A stretch of 64,000 nucleotides of DNA from Pseudomonas mucoides (GCF_015461845.1 NZ_JACOPW010000002.1:806001-870000); one strand, 5' to 3'; shown: positions 26,386 to 35,434, counted from the first letter of the stretch. Numbers and translations: made by a program. Notes: generated by a model not told the origin, from the letters alone.

Positions 26386-27062
26386 GGTGAAACTCCTAGA
26401 GAAATGGAGCTGCCACGATTCGCTGCGAAACGAAAAATAAGGTGGCAACTGTACGCGGGTTCGCAGACCAGGACTCTAGGAACCCGGCAGACCCGAAGGT
26501 CTCCCACGCACAGCCGCCATGACATGAGAGACAGACCTGACGAAGCATCTGTTCATGGACGTAGACGTTGTGCGTCTAGAGATTACCCGGGCTGCGAAAC
26601 CCGATCACTGATGGGCAGTGACACGAGTCAAGTTACCGAGAGGCCCAAAAGCGCACAAGCCGGCGGATTCTGGCGTACCCGTAGGCAAAGGCACAAGGTT
26701 TTGTAGCTTTCAGGACGTAACCTTGAGGGTGCTTAAACATAAGCTCTCAAGTGTTGTTGAATGGGCTGACACGTACTTCCTACGGAGGGTGAAAGAGGTA
26801 GCAATGTTGTCTCTTGAATCAATCGGTAATCGGCCAAAAGCAGTCGGTCGAGAAAGATCCAGAAAAGCGGGTTGCGCGACTTTGCCATTTGCCAGCTTGG
26901 GCATGCCTGAGCGCAGCCAAACTGGCTGCCGTATGCCTATCGACCGAAGCCTGCTGAGGGTCGGCCAAGGTGTCCTTATAAAGATAACGACGGGCGTGCC
27001 GATACTGCAAAAGTACTCCAAGTCACTGCACGCTGTTGTTGGCGATGAGCAAGGAACACAAA
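26386..27062. other. Gene-poor stretch before the CHASE-GGDEF gene
   Basis: Several open frames exist on both strands but none has coding-like sequence. A copy of the dispersed repeat is at about 26818-26856 (ATCGGTAATCGGCCAAAAGC then AGTCGGTCG); it produces spurious reading frames that end CFWPITD. The remainder probably holds the promoter of the cyclase. Confidence 0.5.
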
Positions 27063-28598
27063 ATGATGTCTACTCGTCAGAACGCACTCAAAGCATCAGA
27101 CGTGACCCTTTGCGGTCTGGTGTGCCTGGCTGGGGTCGCCGTCACGTTCTTGGTGCTGATTCTGTTCGTAGGGTCAGAGAAACGTACCGTTAGCGTTGCT
27201 TTTCAACTGGAGGTCGACGAAAGATTCAGTCGCCTGCAACGACGCTTTAATACTCAGGTCTTGAAACTAGACGTTGTAAGGCGTTTCTTTATCAACGCCG
27301 ACGATGTCACTGAAAAGGAGTTTCTGGGATTCGTTACGCCTCTAGTGGAAGAGGACGAAGCCTATAGCTGGGTACCAAGGATTCTCGAGAAGGATCTCCA
27401 AGCGTTTCGCGCCAAGGCGCTTCTCAATGGCACCCGTGATTTTTCATACCATGAAATTAATCCCGTCACCGGCGAAAAAGTCCCCCTCGCCAGCCGGCCT
27501 GAACACTGGATATTGCTCTACTTATTGAAGCGCGACGACGTAAAGATAATACCGGGCATGGATGTTCTGGCTCGCCCCGGTCGCCAAGCCTTGATGAGCA
27601 AGGCACGAGAAACACGTCAAATAGTTGTGTCGGAACCGTTGAAAATGACCAATGGGCAGTCGGGGATTTTCTTTGTCGCACCTGTATTCCAGGAGTCCCC
27701 TGAGGTTCCATTGAACGATGATAATTTGCAGGGGTTCGTTGTCTCCACCGTACGCTTGGCTTCGTTGATGGAACAAGGCATTCCATTACCAAGTCTGCAA
27801 CGACTGAACGTGACACTTTCATTGATCGACACGCAGCATCAAGGGGAAAACATTTATCAGAGCGCTGCCCCTGCGGCCCCTTCAGCGCTGTACGCGCAGC
27901 GGCTACTGAAAGTAGCCGACCAAAATTACTTGATCCAGTTTAGACCCAGCCCAACATTTCTGGTCGCCAACAGCTACGCACTGTCCATCAGCCTAATTAT
28001 CGTGTTCGGAGCTGGGTTGACGCTGCTGCTGACCTTGATGGTGTACTTGCTGATTACGCAGCGCGCCCGCGCCCTCTCGCTGGTTGATGAACGCACGAAA
28101 GACTTGCGGTTGTTGAACATTACCGATCACCTGACCGGAGTCTATAACCGCCGATACTTCGAAGAGTTGATGGAGCGCCTGCTCATCGAGGCTAACGTGC
28201 AATACCGCCCTCTGTCGCTGATCATGTTTGACGTCGATCACTTCAAACACATCAACGACCGCTGGGGCCATCAGTGTGGTGATAACGTTTTGAAGTCGTT
28301 GTGTACACGAATACGTTCGGCAACACGCAAAACCGATCTGTTGTGCAGAACAGGCGGAGAAGAGTTTGCATTGATCTGCCCGGATAGCCAACTGAACGAT
28401 ACAAGGCTACTGGCAGAAAAGCTTCGAGCTCTAATAAGCAACCTGCCATTTGATGATATTGGACAGGCGACGTGTAGCTTCGGCGTTGCCACGTGGATTC
28501 CATCAGAATCGTTTGACGCCTTCATTCGGCGCGCTGATACCGCGATGTACAGTGCTAAATCCAGTGGTAGAGATCAAGTCCAACTTGCCGATATGTAG
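27063..28598 (+). CDS. Membrane CHASE-type sensor diguanylate cyclase
   Basis: 511 residues; start at 27063, with AAGGA seven bases upstream. An N-terminal span (about 14-36) and a second span (about 315-343) enclose a periplasmic sensor of about 275 residues with CHASE features (ERFSRLQRRFNTQ, GTRDFSYHEINPVTGEKVP). The cytoplasmic GGDEF domain has DHLTGVYNRRYFEELM, FDVDHFKHINDRWGH, active site GGEEF and I-site RKTD five residues before it. It should make c-di-GMP in response to an external ligand. It stands alone, with no effector gene beside it; GC content is lower than in neighbours, which suggests acquisition. Confidence 0.88.
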   Translation: MMSTRQNALKASDVTLCGLVCLAGVAVTFLVLILFVGSEKRTVSVAFQLEVDERFSRLQRRFNTQVLKLDVVRRFFINADDVTEKEFLGFVTPLVEEDEAYSWVPRILEKDLQAFRAKALLNGTRDFSYHEINPVTGEKVPLASRPEHWILLYLLKRDDVKIIPGMDVLARPGRQALMSKARETRQIVVSEPLKMTNGQSGIFFVAPVFQESPEVPLNDDNLQGFVVSTVRLASLMEQGIPLPSLQRLNVTLSLIDTQHQGENIYQSAAPAAPSALYAQRLLKVADQNYLIQFRPSPTFLVANSYALSISLIIVFGAGLTLLLTLMVYLLITQRARALSLVDERTKDLRLLNITDHLTGVYNRRYFEELMERLLIEANVQYRPLSLIMFDVDHFKHINDRWGHQCGDNVLKSLCTRIRSATRKTDLLCRTGGEEFALICPDSQLNDTRLLAEKLRALISNLPFDDIGQATCSFGVATWIPSESFDAFIRRADTAMYSAKSSGRDQVQLADM

Positions 28599-28971
28599 CA
28601 GGTCGGCTACCCGGATGTCACGGCGCAAAAGCCAAAACTCGACAGCTTCGCAGCCGCGCTCTGCGTTCAGGTCATCGTCCCATTGTCCAGCACACCCCCT
28701 GGTAATGACCGGCAGAAGACGACCCAAATCAGTCCTTCGGGGAAGGGCTGAAATCGGCCGATTTCTGTTGAAAACAATCGGACTCTCAGCTCGCCTGAAC
28801 TCAAGCATGATCACCGCCAGAGAGCCTACTCACCACTTGAGTGATTTCTCAGCTCTTCGTTGACCTTTGCTGCTCTGCTATTGGGTTAGTTTGAGTTTTT
28901 TTGCTTAGTGCAGGCGCACCTATCCCGTGACCGGTGGCCCTTGAGATGTAAATTTGGCCAGCCGGCGACAT

Positions 28972-29058
28972 GAACTCATCGGTCGCGCCACTCATGCCAC
29001 GTAGTCGCAAGCGATCCAATTTCAGGAAGCGCTTGAGGTGGGCAAACAACCGATCATT
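28972..29058 (-). pseudogene. IS1182-family transposase remnant
   Basis: One minus-strand frame reads NDRLFAHLKRFLKLDRLRLR then GMSGATDEF, the conserved segment near the C-terminus of IS1182-type transposases (normally followed by LVAAAQNLRKLAK). Upstream and downstream residues do not continue the family, and no terminal inverted repeats were found, so only a fragment remains. Confidence 0.5.
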
Positions 29059-29087
29059 GTCTGGGTGCTCTCGACTTCTGCGGTTCG

Positions 29088-29408
29088 ATGAGCCGGTGTG
29101 GGCTTCACCTCCAAATCGTCTACCTTGCTGGTGACACCGTAACGTATGGGCAGGTGGCGGGCATCCTCGAACGTGTGCCGGGACGTCCATTCAAACGTAA
29201 CGTCTGGATGGTTGCGCACTTGATCCGGAAACTGGAAAAAGACCCCACTCATCACATCAAAAAGTACCGCGCAGTGTGCGCACAAGGCAAAGGCGTGGCC
29301 TGCTCCCTGCGGCATACCAAACTATCGGGTATTTATCCGCGCAGTAAACCTCACGCCCCTTACCTCCCCGCTAATCACTCCTGCTTATATAAGTACACGG
29401 GCACATGA
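29088..29408 (+). CDS. Uncertain 106-residue frame
   Basis: The frame contains an ordered stretch, GDTVTYGQVAGILERV, then RNVWMVAHLIRKLE and HHIKKYRAVCAQGKGVACSL, with about two thirds G or C at third positions, so it reads like genuine protein. I do not recognise the family and see no good ribosome site; the first 20 codons sit just beyond the transposase remnant. It may be a truncated gene. Confidence 0.3.
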   Translation: MSRCGLHLQIVYLAGDTVTYGQVAGILERVPGRPFKRNVWMVAHLIRKLEKDPTHHIKKYRAVCAQGKGVACSLRHTKLSGIYPRSKPHAPYLPANHSCLYKYTGT

Positions 29409-29416
29409 AGTAACTC

Positions 29417-29432
29417 GTTTCATATTTGAAAC
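29417..29432. promoter_or_regulatory. GTTTC palindrome 1 upstream of the catabolic operon
   Basis: GTTTCATATTTGAAAC, a 16-base near-perfect palindrome. An almost identical site lies 125 bases downstream. Size and symmetry fit an IclR-family operator, and the operon encodes an IclR regulator. Confidence 0.5.
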
Positions 29433-29541
29433 AAATCCGCCATGTTCCGGCGCTCGGCGTTACTGAACCAAGCATCCTCCCTTTCGCAGTTTCCCTGTAA
29501 TACACATCAAACGTGCAATTTCGTGCCACACAGGAAACCTT

Positions 29542-29557
29542 GTTTCATATATGAAAC
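29542..29557. promoter_or_regulatory. GTTTC palindrome 2 upstream of the catabolic operon
   Basis: GTTTCATATATGAAAC is a perfect 16-base palindrome, 153 bases before the first gene. Best candidate operator of the IclR regulator at 34600. Confidence 0.55.
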
Positions 29558-29634
29558 GTGCGTTAAATGAGAAATTTAACGTAACTTCATAATAAGAAAG
29601 GTTTTTTTAAGAAAAAACCAACTGGGCAACTCAG

Positions 29635-29650
29635 TGGCATTGTTCATGCA
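29635..29650 (+). promoter_or_regulatory. Sigma-54-like -24/-12 promoter of the catabolic operon
   Basis: TGGCATTGTTCATGCA has GG (29636-29637) and GC (29648-29649) separated by exactly ten bases, as sigma-54 requires. Transcription would start near 29661, leaving a leader of about 35 bases. No sigma-54 activator gene is in the window. Confidence 0.4.
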
Positions 29651-29657
29651 ATAAACA

Positions 29658-29676
29658 CCGTATCACCTATAAAACA
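29658..29676 (+). promoter_or_regulatory. Leader motif shared with the porin gene
   Basis: CCGTATCACCTATAAAACA differs from CCGTATTACCCATAAAACA (45608-45626) at only two of 19 positions. Both lie downstream of the sigma-54-like element of their gene. The meaning is unknown; a common operator or transcript-leader site is possible. Confidence 0.4.
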
Positions 29677-29694
29677 GACCAGAGACCCTTCCCA

Positions 29695-30546
29695 ATGGCT
29701 GTGAACGAGATGTACGCCATCGCCCCTCAATGGAATAAACCCGCTCCCAAGGAAGATCTGGAGCCCATCGAAATTGAATTTCGCAATGTCGGCAAATGTT
29801 TCCCGGCCAAAGGAAAGTCCGAAGCGCCGTTTGCCATTCGCGACGTCAATTTCAAGATTCGCCGCGGTGAAGTGGTGTCGATCATCGGCCCTTCCGGTTG
29901 CGGCAAAAGCACCATTCTGAACATGGGCTCCGGCCTCTATCGACCTTCCGAAGGCGAAGTGTTTGTCGGCGGTGAAGCGGTGACAGGTCCGGTTCGCCAA
30001 GTTGCTTTCATGCTGCAAAAAGACCTGCTGATGCCATGGCGCAGCATTCGTCGCAATGTCGAACTGGGCCTGGAAATTCAAGGTGTACCGGCCGCTAAGC
30101 GTCAGGCCGTGGCCAAAGATCTGCTCGATCGTTGCCACCTGCAAGGCTTTGCCGACCACTACCCGTTCCAGCTGTCGGGCGGCATGCGGCAGCGTGCAGC
30201 CCTGGCTCGTACCTTGGCCATCGACCCGCAAGTGCTGTTCCTCGACGAGCCGTTCTCGGCCCTGGATGCGCAGACCAAGATGATCCTGCAGCAGGACATG
30301 GCGCGGATGCTGTTCGACGAAAAGAAAACCGCCCTGTTCATTACCCATGACCTGATCGAAGCCATCGCCATGTCCGACCGGTTGCTGGTCATGAGTGCCC
30401 GCCCGGGCACCATCATCGAAGAAATCAACGTCGACCTGCCGTTTCGCGACAACCCGCTGGAGCGCCGCAAGCTGCCGGAGATCGGTCCGCTGGCCGGTCG
30501 CCTGATGGAATTGCTGAAAGTCGGCGAAGACACCGAACTGCATTGA
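29695..30546 (+). CDS. ABC transporter ATP-binding protein (SsuB/TauB/NrtD type)
   Basis: 283 residues. Walker A GPSGCGKST, Q-loop FMLQKDLLMPW, signature LSGGMRQRAAL, Walker B VLFLDEPFSALD and switch His in ITHDLIEA are all intact. The close LMPW after the Q-loop is typical of the nitrate/sulfonate/taurine importer group. It energises the permease at 31616 for the binding protein at 30586. First gene of the 16-gene operon. In P. aeruginosa the same order starts, from memory, at PA3514. Confidence 0.9.
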   Translation: MAVNEMYAIAPQWNKPAPKEDLEPIEIEFRNVGKCFPAKGKSEAPFAIRDVNFKIRRGEVVSIIGPSGCGKSTILNMGSGLYRPSEGEVFVGGEAVTGPVRQVAFMLQKDLLMPWRSIRRNVELGLEIQGVPAAKRQAVAKDLLDRCHLQGFADHYPFQLSGGMRQRAALARTLAIDPQVLFLDEPFSALDAQTKMILQQDMARMLFDEKKTALFITHDLIEAIAMSDRLLVMSARPGTIIEEINVDLPFRDNPLERRKLPEIGPLAGRLMELLKVGEDTELH

Positions 30547-30585
30547 TCAACGCCCTTGCGGCCATCAACCGATTCAGGAGTACGC

Positions 30586-31587
30586 ATGTTCAAGTCTCTG
30601 TTTCAACGCTTCAGCCAGGCCAGCGGCATTGCGCTCGGCCTGGGCATGGCCTTCGCCGCGCAGGCGCAGCCCACCGACGTGACCTACTTGTTGCCGGCGC
30701 CGCCGAACTCGCCGGCGTTCGCCCCGTGGATCATTGCCCAGCAAAAGGGTTACTACGCCGCGCAGAATCTGAACATGACCTTCATCGCGGCCAAGGGCGG
30801 TGTGGACGTGGCGAAGCAGATCGGTGCCGGTAACGCCATGCTCGGCGGTGCCCTGGGTGATACCCCGATTGTGGTGCGGGCCAACGGTATTCCGGTGCGC
30901 TCCGTCGCCGTGCTGGGCGCCGGCGGTGTAACTATGATTGCCACCAACGCCGCCGAAAATATCAACTCGATCACTGACCTCAAGGGCAAGACCATGACGG
31001 TGATGTCCTACTCGGACACCACCTATTACGCCTTGCTCGCCTCCCTTCGAAAAGCAGGCCTGAGCAAAACCGACGTGAACATCCAGGCTGCCGGCCCGTC
31101 GGGCGTCTGGCAGTTATTCTCGGCTGACAAAGCCCAGGCGATGGCGGGCGTACCGGACTGGGTGGTCAACGCCGAAGAAGCCGGTGTGAAGATCAAACTG
31201 ATCCCGCAATCGCAAATTTTCGAAAGCATGGCCCAGGCAATTCTCGCGTCGGACGACGCCATCAAGACGCACCCGGAAATTGTTCGCGGCGTGGTCCAGG
31301 CCACCCTGCAAGGCATGCGCGACATCATCCAGGACCCGCACGCCGCGGCACTCACCTTCGCCAAAGCTGTCCCCGCCTACGCCGGCAAAGAAGATTCGCT
31401 GGAGAAGGTCTTCAAGCTTTACGTCGAACACGTCTACGCCAACCAAACCGTACTGGGTCGCATCGATCCGGCGCGGCTGGAAGCGGTCCGCACGTTCTAT
31501 GTCAGCGAAGGCATCGTCAACCAGGAACCGAAGCTCGACGACCTGTACACCAATCAGTTCATCGACACCCAAACAGCTGCGCAATAA
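30586..31587 (+). CDS. ABC transporter substrate-binding protein (NMT1/SsuA-like)
   Basis: 333 residues; AGGAG five bases before ATG 30586. The signal peptide ends FAAQAQ. The mature protein has the two-lobe periplasmic fold of the SsuA/NMT1/THI5 class: NSPAFAPWIIAQQKGYYAAQ, GAGNAMLGGALGDTPIVVRA, LKGKTMTVMSYSDTTYYALL. This class delivers aromatic sulfonates, thiamine precursors, phthalates and similar anions. The ligand is presumably the pathway substrate, an aromatic or heteroaromatic acid, by context. Confidence 0.86.
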   Translation: MFKSLFQRFSQASGIALGLGMAFAAQAQPTDVTYLLPAPPNSPAFAPWIIAQQKGYYAAQNLNMTFIAAKGGVDVAKQIGAGNAMLGGALGDTPIVVRANGIPVRSVAVLGAGGVTMIATNAAENINSITDLKGKTMTVMSYSDTTYYALLASLRKAGLSKTDVNIQAAGPSGVWQLFSADKAQAMAGVPDWVVNAEEAGVKIKLIPQSQIFESMAQAILASDDAIKTHPEIVRGVVQATLQGMRDIIQDPHAAALTFAKAVPAYAGKEDSLEKVFKLYVEHVYANQTVLGRIDPARLEAVRTFYVSEGIVNQEPKLDDLYTNQFIDTQTAAQ

Positions 31588-31615
31588 CGGCGAGTGACAA
31601 CAAGGTAACGACACG

Positions 31616-32392
31616 ATGAAAAACCTCAATAACTCCATGCTCGGCAGCGTTGCCCTGCTGATCCTGTTCCTGGTGCTCTGGCAATGGGGCCCGGGACTGC
31701 TCGGCATGCCCGAATTCGTCATGCCGCACCTGAGCCGCGTGGCCCAGGAAAGTGTGGTGATGTGGCAAACCGGCGGTCTGCTGCAACATACCTTGATCAC
31801 CGCATTCGAGATCATCGTCGGCTTCGGCCTGGGCGCTCTGCTCGGTGTGGCGATCGGTGTTTCGCTCGGGCTCTCGCCCGCTGCCGAAGCCATGCTGTCG
31901 CCATACATTTTGGCCCTGCAAATCGCCCCCAAAGTCGCCTTCGCCCCGCTGTTCGTGATGTGGCTGGGCTACACGATTTACCCGAAGATCCTGATTGCCA
32001 TCCTGATTGTGTTCTTCCCGGTGATGATCAACGTGCTGTCGGCCATCCGCACCGTTGACCCGGACATGATCAACCTGGTCCGGACCATGAACGCCAGTCG
32101 CTGGCAGATCTTCCGCCTGGTGGAGTTCCCATCGGCCATGGCCGCGCTGTTCTCGGGCTTGCGCATTGCCTCCACCCTGGCTGTGATCGGCGTCACCGTC
32201 GGTGAGCTGGTCGGCGGCAACCAGGGCTTGGGATTCCTGCTGGTCGATGCCGAAGGTCAGGGCAACACCGCGGGCGTATTCGTCGCCATTGTGATGCTCA
32301 CGCTGATCGGTGTGCTCTCTTACGGCGCGGTGGTCTGGGCCGAGAAACGCGTTCTGCATTACATGCCCAAAGCCATGCTGAGTACCCAATGA
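31616..32392 (+). CDS. ABC transporter permease (SsuC/TauC type)
   Basis: 258 residues, about six membrane spans. The binding-protein-dependent loop GLRIASTLAVIGVTVGELVG carries the EAA-like motif for contact with the ATPase. Forms the inner-membrane channel of the importer. The stop overlaps the next start as ATGA, so translation is coupled to the SDR gene. Confidence 0.88.
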   Translation: MKNLNNSMLGSVALLILFLVLWQWGPGLLGMPEFVMPHLSRVAQESVVMWQTGGLLQHTLITAFEIIVGFGLGALLGVAIGVSLGLSPAAEAMLSPYILALQIAPKVAFAPLFVMWLGYTIYPKILIAILIVFFPVMINVLSAIRTVDPDMINLVRTMNASRWQIFRLVEFPSAMAALFSGLRIASTLAVIGVTVGELVGGNQGLGFLLVDAEGQGNTAGVFVAIVMLTLIGVLSYGAVVWAEKRVLHYMPKAMLSTQ

Positions 32393-33156
32393 TGACGGCC
32401 CTCAATCGTTTGCTCGAAGGCCGCCGGATCCTGGTCACCGGGGGCGCCCGCGGATTGGGTTATGCCTTTGCCCAGGCCATCGGCCGCGCCGGTGCCCACG
32501 TGGTGATCGCCGACATTCTTGCCGAGCGCGTCCAGCAATCGGCCACTGAACTCGTCGCCGAAGGCCTGACCGTGCATGGCGTGACAGTTGATCTGGCGCA
32601 ACCCGATTCGATCGATGCCTGCGTGGCTGAAGCCACCCGCTTGCTCGGCGGCCTCGACGGCCTGGTGAACAACGCTTCAATCACCAATTCCGGCGGCAAG
32701 ACCTGCGAAGAGCTGAGCCTCGAGACCTGGGATCAGGTCATGCAAGTCAACGTGCGCGGCACCTGGCTGATGACCAAGGCGTGTCTGCCGGCCCTGCGCG
32801 CCAGCGGTCATGGCGCCATCGTCAACCTGGCGTCGGACACGCCGCTGTGGGGTGCGCCCAACCTGCTGGCCTATGTCGCCAGCAAGGGCGCAATCATCGC
32901 GATGACCCGCAGCCTAGCCCGCGAACTGGGCACCGACAACATCACGGTCAACGCCATCGCGCCGGGCCTGGTGCTGGTCGAAGCGACCGCCTACGTGCCC
33001 GAAGCACGTCACCGTTTGTACAACGATCACCGGGCCATTCAACGCCCACAACTTCCCGAAGACGTCAGCGGCGCCGTGTTGTTCGCGCTGTCCGACCTCG
33101 CCCGTTTCATCACTGGACAAACCTTGCCGGTCAACGGCGGGTTCGTCATGCCTTGA
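32389..33156 (+). CDS. Short-chain dehydrogenase/reductase 1
   Basis: 255 residues. Cofactor motif TGGARGLGYA, NNAS motif LVNNASI, catalytic Ser in NLASDT and YVASK (Tyr-x3-Lys), with C-terminal NGGFVMP. NAD(P)-dependent oxidation of a hydroxyl, perhaps a dihydrodiol or alcohol intermediate of the pathway. Overlaps the permease by four bases. Confidence 0.87.
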   Translation: MMTALNRLLEGRRILVTGGARGLGYAFAQAIGRAGAHVVIADILAERVQQSATELVAEGLTVHGVTVDLAQPDSIDACVAEATRLLGGLDGLVNNASITNSGGKTCEELSLETWDQVMQVNVRGTWLMTKACLPALRASGHGAIVNLASDTPLWGAPNLLAYVASKGAIIAMTRSLARELGTDNITVNAIAPGLVLVEATAYVPEARHRLYNDHRAIQRPQLPEDVSGAVLFALSDLARFITGQTLPVNGGFVMP

Positions 33157-33174
33157 CTTGATCTGGAGACAGCC

Positions 33175-33714
33175 ATGACCGATTTATCAGCACAGCAAGA
33201 CACCCCGAAAAGCTGGGAACAGCCAGCCGGCAGCGATCTCGAAAGCTGGATGAAAACCCGCATCGCTCGCTATGACACGCGCAAGTACGACTGGAACGCG
33301 CTGAAGTTCCAGGCCGACTACGATCCGAAATTCCGTCGTGCGCAAATGCGCTACATCGGCACCGGCGGCACCGGCGTGAGCACCGACATGAACACCATCC
33401 CGTCGGAGAATTTCACGTTCTCGACCATGGTGATTCCGGCCGGTCATGAAGGCCCGCCGCACCTGCACACTGACGTTGAAGAAGTGTTCTTCATGCTGCG
33501 CGGCAAACTCAAAGTGATCATCGAAAAGGACGGCGAGCGCTTCGAAACCATCCTCACCGACCGCGACGTGATTTCCGTGCCGCCCGGCGTGTACCGCGAA
33601 GAGATCAACATCGGCGATGAAGACGCGCTGATGTGCGTGATGCTCGGCGCGAAAAAACCGCTGACCCCGACCTACCCGCCAGAACATCCTCTGGCCTCGA
33701 TCAAGCGCGGATAA
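33175..33714 (+). CDS. Cupin-domain protein
   Basis: 179 residues. One cupin barrel: motif 1 GPPHLHTDVEEVFFMLRGKL (His, His, Glu metal ligands) and motif 2 DVISVPPGVYREEINIG, where the usual late His is replaced. It could be a metal-dependent dioxygenase, isomerase or a storage/sensor cupin. It is not a 3-hydroxyanthranilate dioxygenase by motif, despite similar length. The position in the operon suggests a catabolic step. Confidence 0.78.
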   Translation: MTDLSAQQDTPKSWEQPAGSDLESWMKTRIARYDTRKYDWNALKFQADYDPKFRRAQMRYIGTGGTGVSTDMNTIPSENFTFSTMVIPAGHEGPPHLHTDVEEVFFMLRGKLKVIIEKDGERFETILTDRDVISVPPGVYREEINIGDEDALMCVMLGAKKPLTPTYPPEHPLASIKRG

Positions 33715-33718
33715 GCCC

Positions 33719-34603
33719 ATGTCGTACGCCATCGATAATCTCGTCCCGCCGCTCACGGCTGACCTCCAGGCACAACTGGCCCTGAACTTTCCGGTGCGTA
33801 CGCTGGAGATCGCCGGCGGTCGCCAAGCCTTTCGCGAATGCGGGTCCGGGCCGGCCATTGTGTTGTTGCACGGGATCGGCTCAGGCTCGGCGTCGTGGTT
33901 AGAGGTGGCGCAGGAGCTTGGCCAGAGCGCCCGGGTGATTGCCTGGGACGCGCCCGGCTACGGTGATTCCACGCCGCTGAGATCGCTGGCCCCCGACGCT
34001 TCGGACTACGCCGAACGACTGCTGCAACTGCTCGACGCACTGGGCATCCAGCGCTGTGTGCTGGTGGGTCATTCCCTGGGCGCGATTACTGCCACGGCGT
34101 TCGCCAGCGGCGTGCAGCAGCAACGGATCAGCCGGCTGGTCTTGATCAGCCCGGCCCAAGGCTATGGCCATCCATCACGCGCGTTGCAGCGTCAGGAAGT
34201 GCGCAACAAACGCCTGCGTGCCCTGGAACAACTGAGCATTGAGCAGATGGCCGAGCAACGCAGTCCCTACATGCTTTCACCCGCCGCCAGCCCGAAAGCA
34301 CTGGCCTGGGTGCGATGGAACATGGCGCGGCTCAATCCCGATGGCTATCGCCAGGCCATTGAACTGCTGTGCAGCGATGACCTGCTGCGGCACCCACCGC
34401 TGTCGATGCCTTGCGAAGTGCATTGCGGCGAAGCCGACGGCATCACCGCGCCCGAAAGCTGCCTGACCCTGGCCAAGGCGTTGGGCGCCACGTTCAACCT
34501 GATTGCCGATGCCGGGCATGCCAGCCCTATTGAACAACCTTATGTCGTGGCGGGCCGTCTGGCCTTTGCCATTAAAGAATCCCTGACAGGTGCATCTCTA
34601 TGA
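33719..34603 (+). CDS. Alpha/beta hydrolase (ring-cleavage-type C-C hydrolase or esterase)
   Basis: 294 residues. Oxyanion motif LLHGIGSGSASW, nucleophile GHSLGAI, acid Asp around GEADGITAP and His in DAGHASPIEQP. Architecture matches meta-cleavage product hydrolases and esterases of the MhpC/BphD group. It probably hydrolyses the ring-opened product or an ester substrate. Overlaps the IclR gene by four bases (ATGA). Confidence 0.85.
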   Translation: MSYAIDNLVPPLTADLQAQLALNFPVRTLEIAGGRQAFRECGSGPAIVLLHGIGSGSASWLEVAQELGQSARVIAWDAPGYGDSTPLRSLAPDASDYAERLLQLLDALGIQRCVLVGHSLGAITATAFASGVQQQRISRLVLISPAQGYGHPSRALQRQEVRNKRLRALEQLSIEQMAEQRSPYMLSPAASPKALAWVRWNMARLNPDGYRQAIELLCSDDLLRHPPLSMPCEVHCGEADGITAPESCLTLAKALGATFNLIADAGHASPIEQPYVVAGRLAFAIKESLTGASL

Positions 34604-35433
34604 ACGATTCAGATCTGCTGAAGGACGCTCAGGACAAATACATCGTGCCGGGCCTGGAGCGCGGTCTGCTGCTGCTCTGCGAATTCAGCCGGCGCAATCG
34701 CACGCTGACAGCGCCAGAACTGGCCCGGCGTCTGGCACTGCCACGCTCGACCATATTTCGTCTGCTGTCGACCCTGGAAACCATGGGGTTTGTCACCCGC
34801 AGCGGCAATGAATACCGCTTGGGCATGTCGGTGCTACGCCTGGGCTTTGAATACCTGGCTTCGCTGGAACTGACCGAACTGGGCCAGCCGCTGCTGGCTC
34901 GCTTGTGCGACCGCCTCAACTACCCGAGCAACCTGGTGGTGCGCGATGGTCGTTCGATCGTTTACGTGGCCAAGGTCTCGCCGCCGTCAGTGTTCTCCAG
35001 TGCGGTCAACGTCGGCACTCGCCTGCCCGCCCACGCCACTGTCCTCGGACGAATTCTGCTCGAAGACTTGTCGCTGGCCGAGTTGCGTGAGCTGTACCCG
35101 GAAGACCATCTGGAGCAGTTCTCGCCGTGCACGCCGAAAACCGTGATGGAACTGTTCGACCTGGTTCAGGCTGACCGCCAGCGCGGTTTCGTCAGCAGCG
35201 AAGGCTTCTTCGAGTCAACGATCTCGACCGTTGCCGCCCCGGTGCGCGATGAGACGAGCAGGATCGTCGCCGCGCTGGGCGTCACGATCCCGACCGCACA
35301 GATCGCTCACGTCAACTTCAACGAGTTGCTCCTGCAAGTGCGCCGTAGCGCCGACGAACTGTCGCGGCTGCTCAACTACAACAGCGCTGCTGCCCATGAC
35401 GGGCACCGCGTCACTGCATTGATGAGGGATTGA
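34600..35433 (+). CDS. IclR-family transcriptional regulator
   Basis: 277 residues. N-terminal winged HTH (about 17-80): GLERGLLLLCEFSRRNRTLT, APELARRLALPRSTIFRLLS, TLETMGFVTR. The C-terminal effector domain (about 95-265) has ATVLGRILLED, RGFVSSEGFFESTISTVAAP and VAALGVTIP, where small aromatic acids usually bind. It sits inside the operon, so it is likely self-controlled with the pathway. The two GTTTC-ATAT-GAAAC palindromes at 29417 and 29542 are candidate operators. Confidence 0.9.
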   Translation: MNDSDLLKDAQDKYIVPGLERGLLLLCEFSRRNRTLTAPELARRLALPRSTIFRLLSTLETMGFVTRSGNEYRLGMSVLRLGFEYLASLELTELGQPLLARLCDRLNYPSNLVVRDGRSIVYVAKVSPPSVFSSAVNVGTRLPAHATVLGRILLEDLSLAELRELYPEDHLEQFSPCTPKTVMELFDLVQADRQRGFVSSEGFFESTISTVAAPVRDETSRIVAALGVTIPTAQIAHVNFNELLLQVRRSADELSRLLNYNSAAAHDGHRVTALMRD

Positions 35434-35434
35434 G

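Larger units (their letters stand above)
28599..29416. other. Scar region with transposase remnant and unclear short frames
   Basis: No full-length gene. It contains an IS1182-type transposase remnant on the minus strand (28972-29058) and a 106-codon frame on the plus strand (29088-29408). The frame across 28503-28814 on the minus strand overlaps the cyclase end and looks like intergenic-repeat translation, not a gene. The stretch marks an old insertion point at the left edge of the catabolic cluster. Confidence 0.5.

Noticed and set aside
26448..27062. Possible c-di-GMP (GEMM) riboswitch before the GGDEF gene
   Set aside because: The stretch has a few purine-rich loops, but the GEMM core and tetraloop-receptor pattern could not be matched by eye.
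26618..27193. 191-codon plus-strand frame
   Set aside because: Composition is repeat-like and it runs into the CHASE-GGDEF gene in another frame; no ribosome site or family motif.
28503..28814. 103-codon minus-strand frame after the cyclase
   Set aside because: Overlaps the cyclase coding end and resembles spurious frames of Pseudomonas intergenic repeats.
33175..33714. Cupin as 3-hydroxyanthranilate 3,4-dioxygenase
   Set aside because: The length fits, but the metal-site motif and following residues do not match that family.
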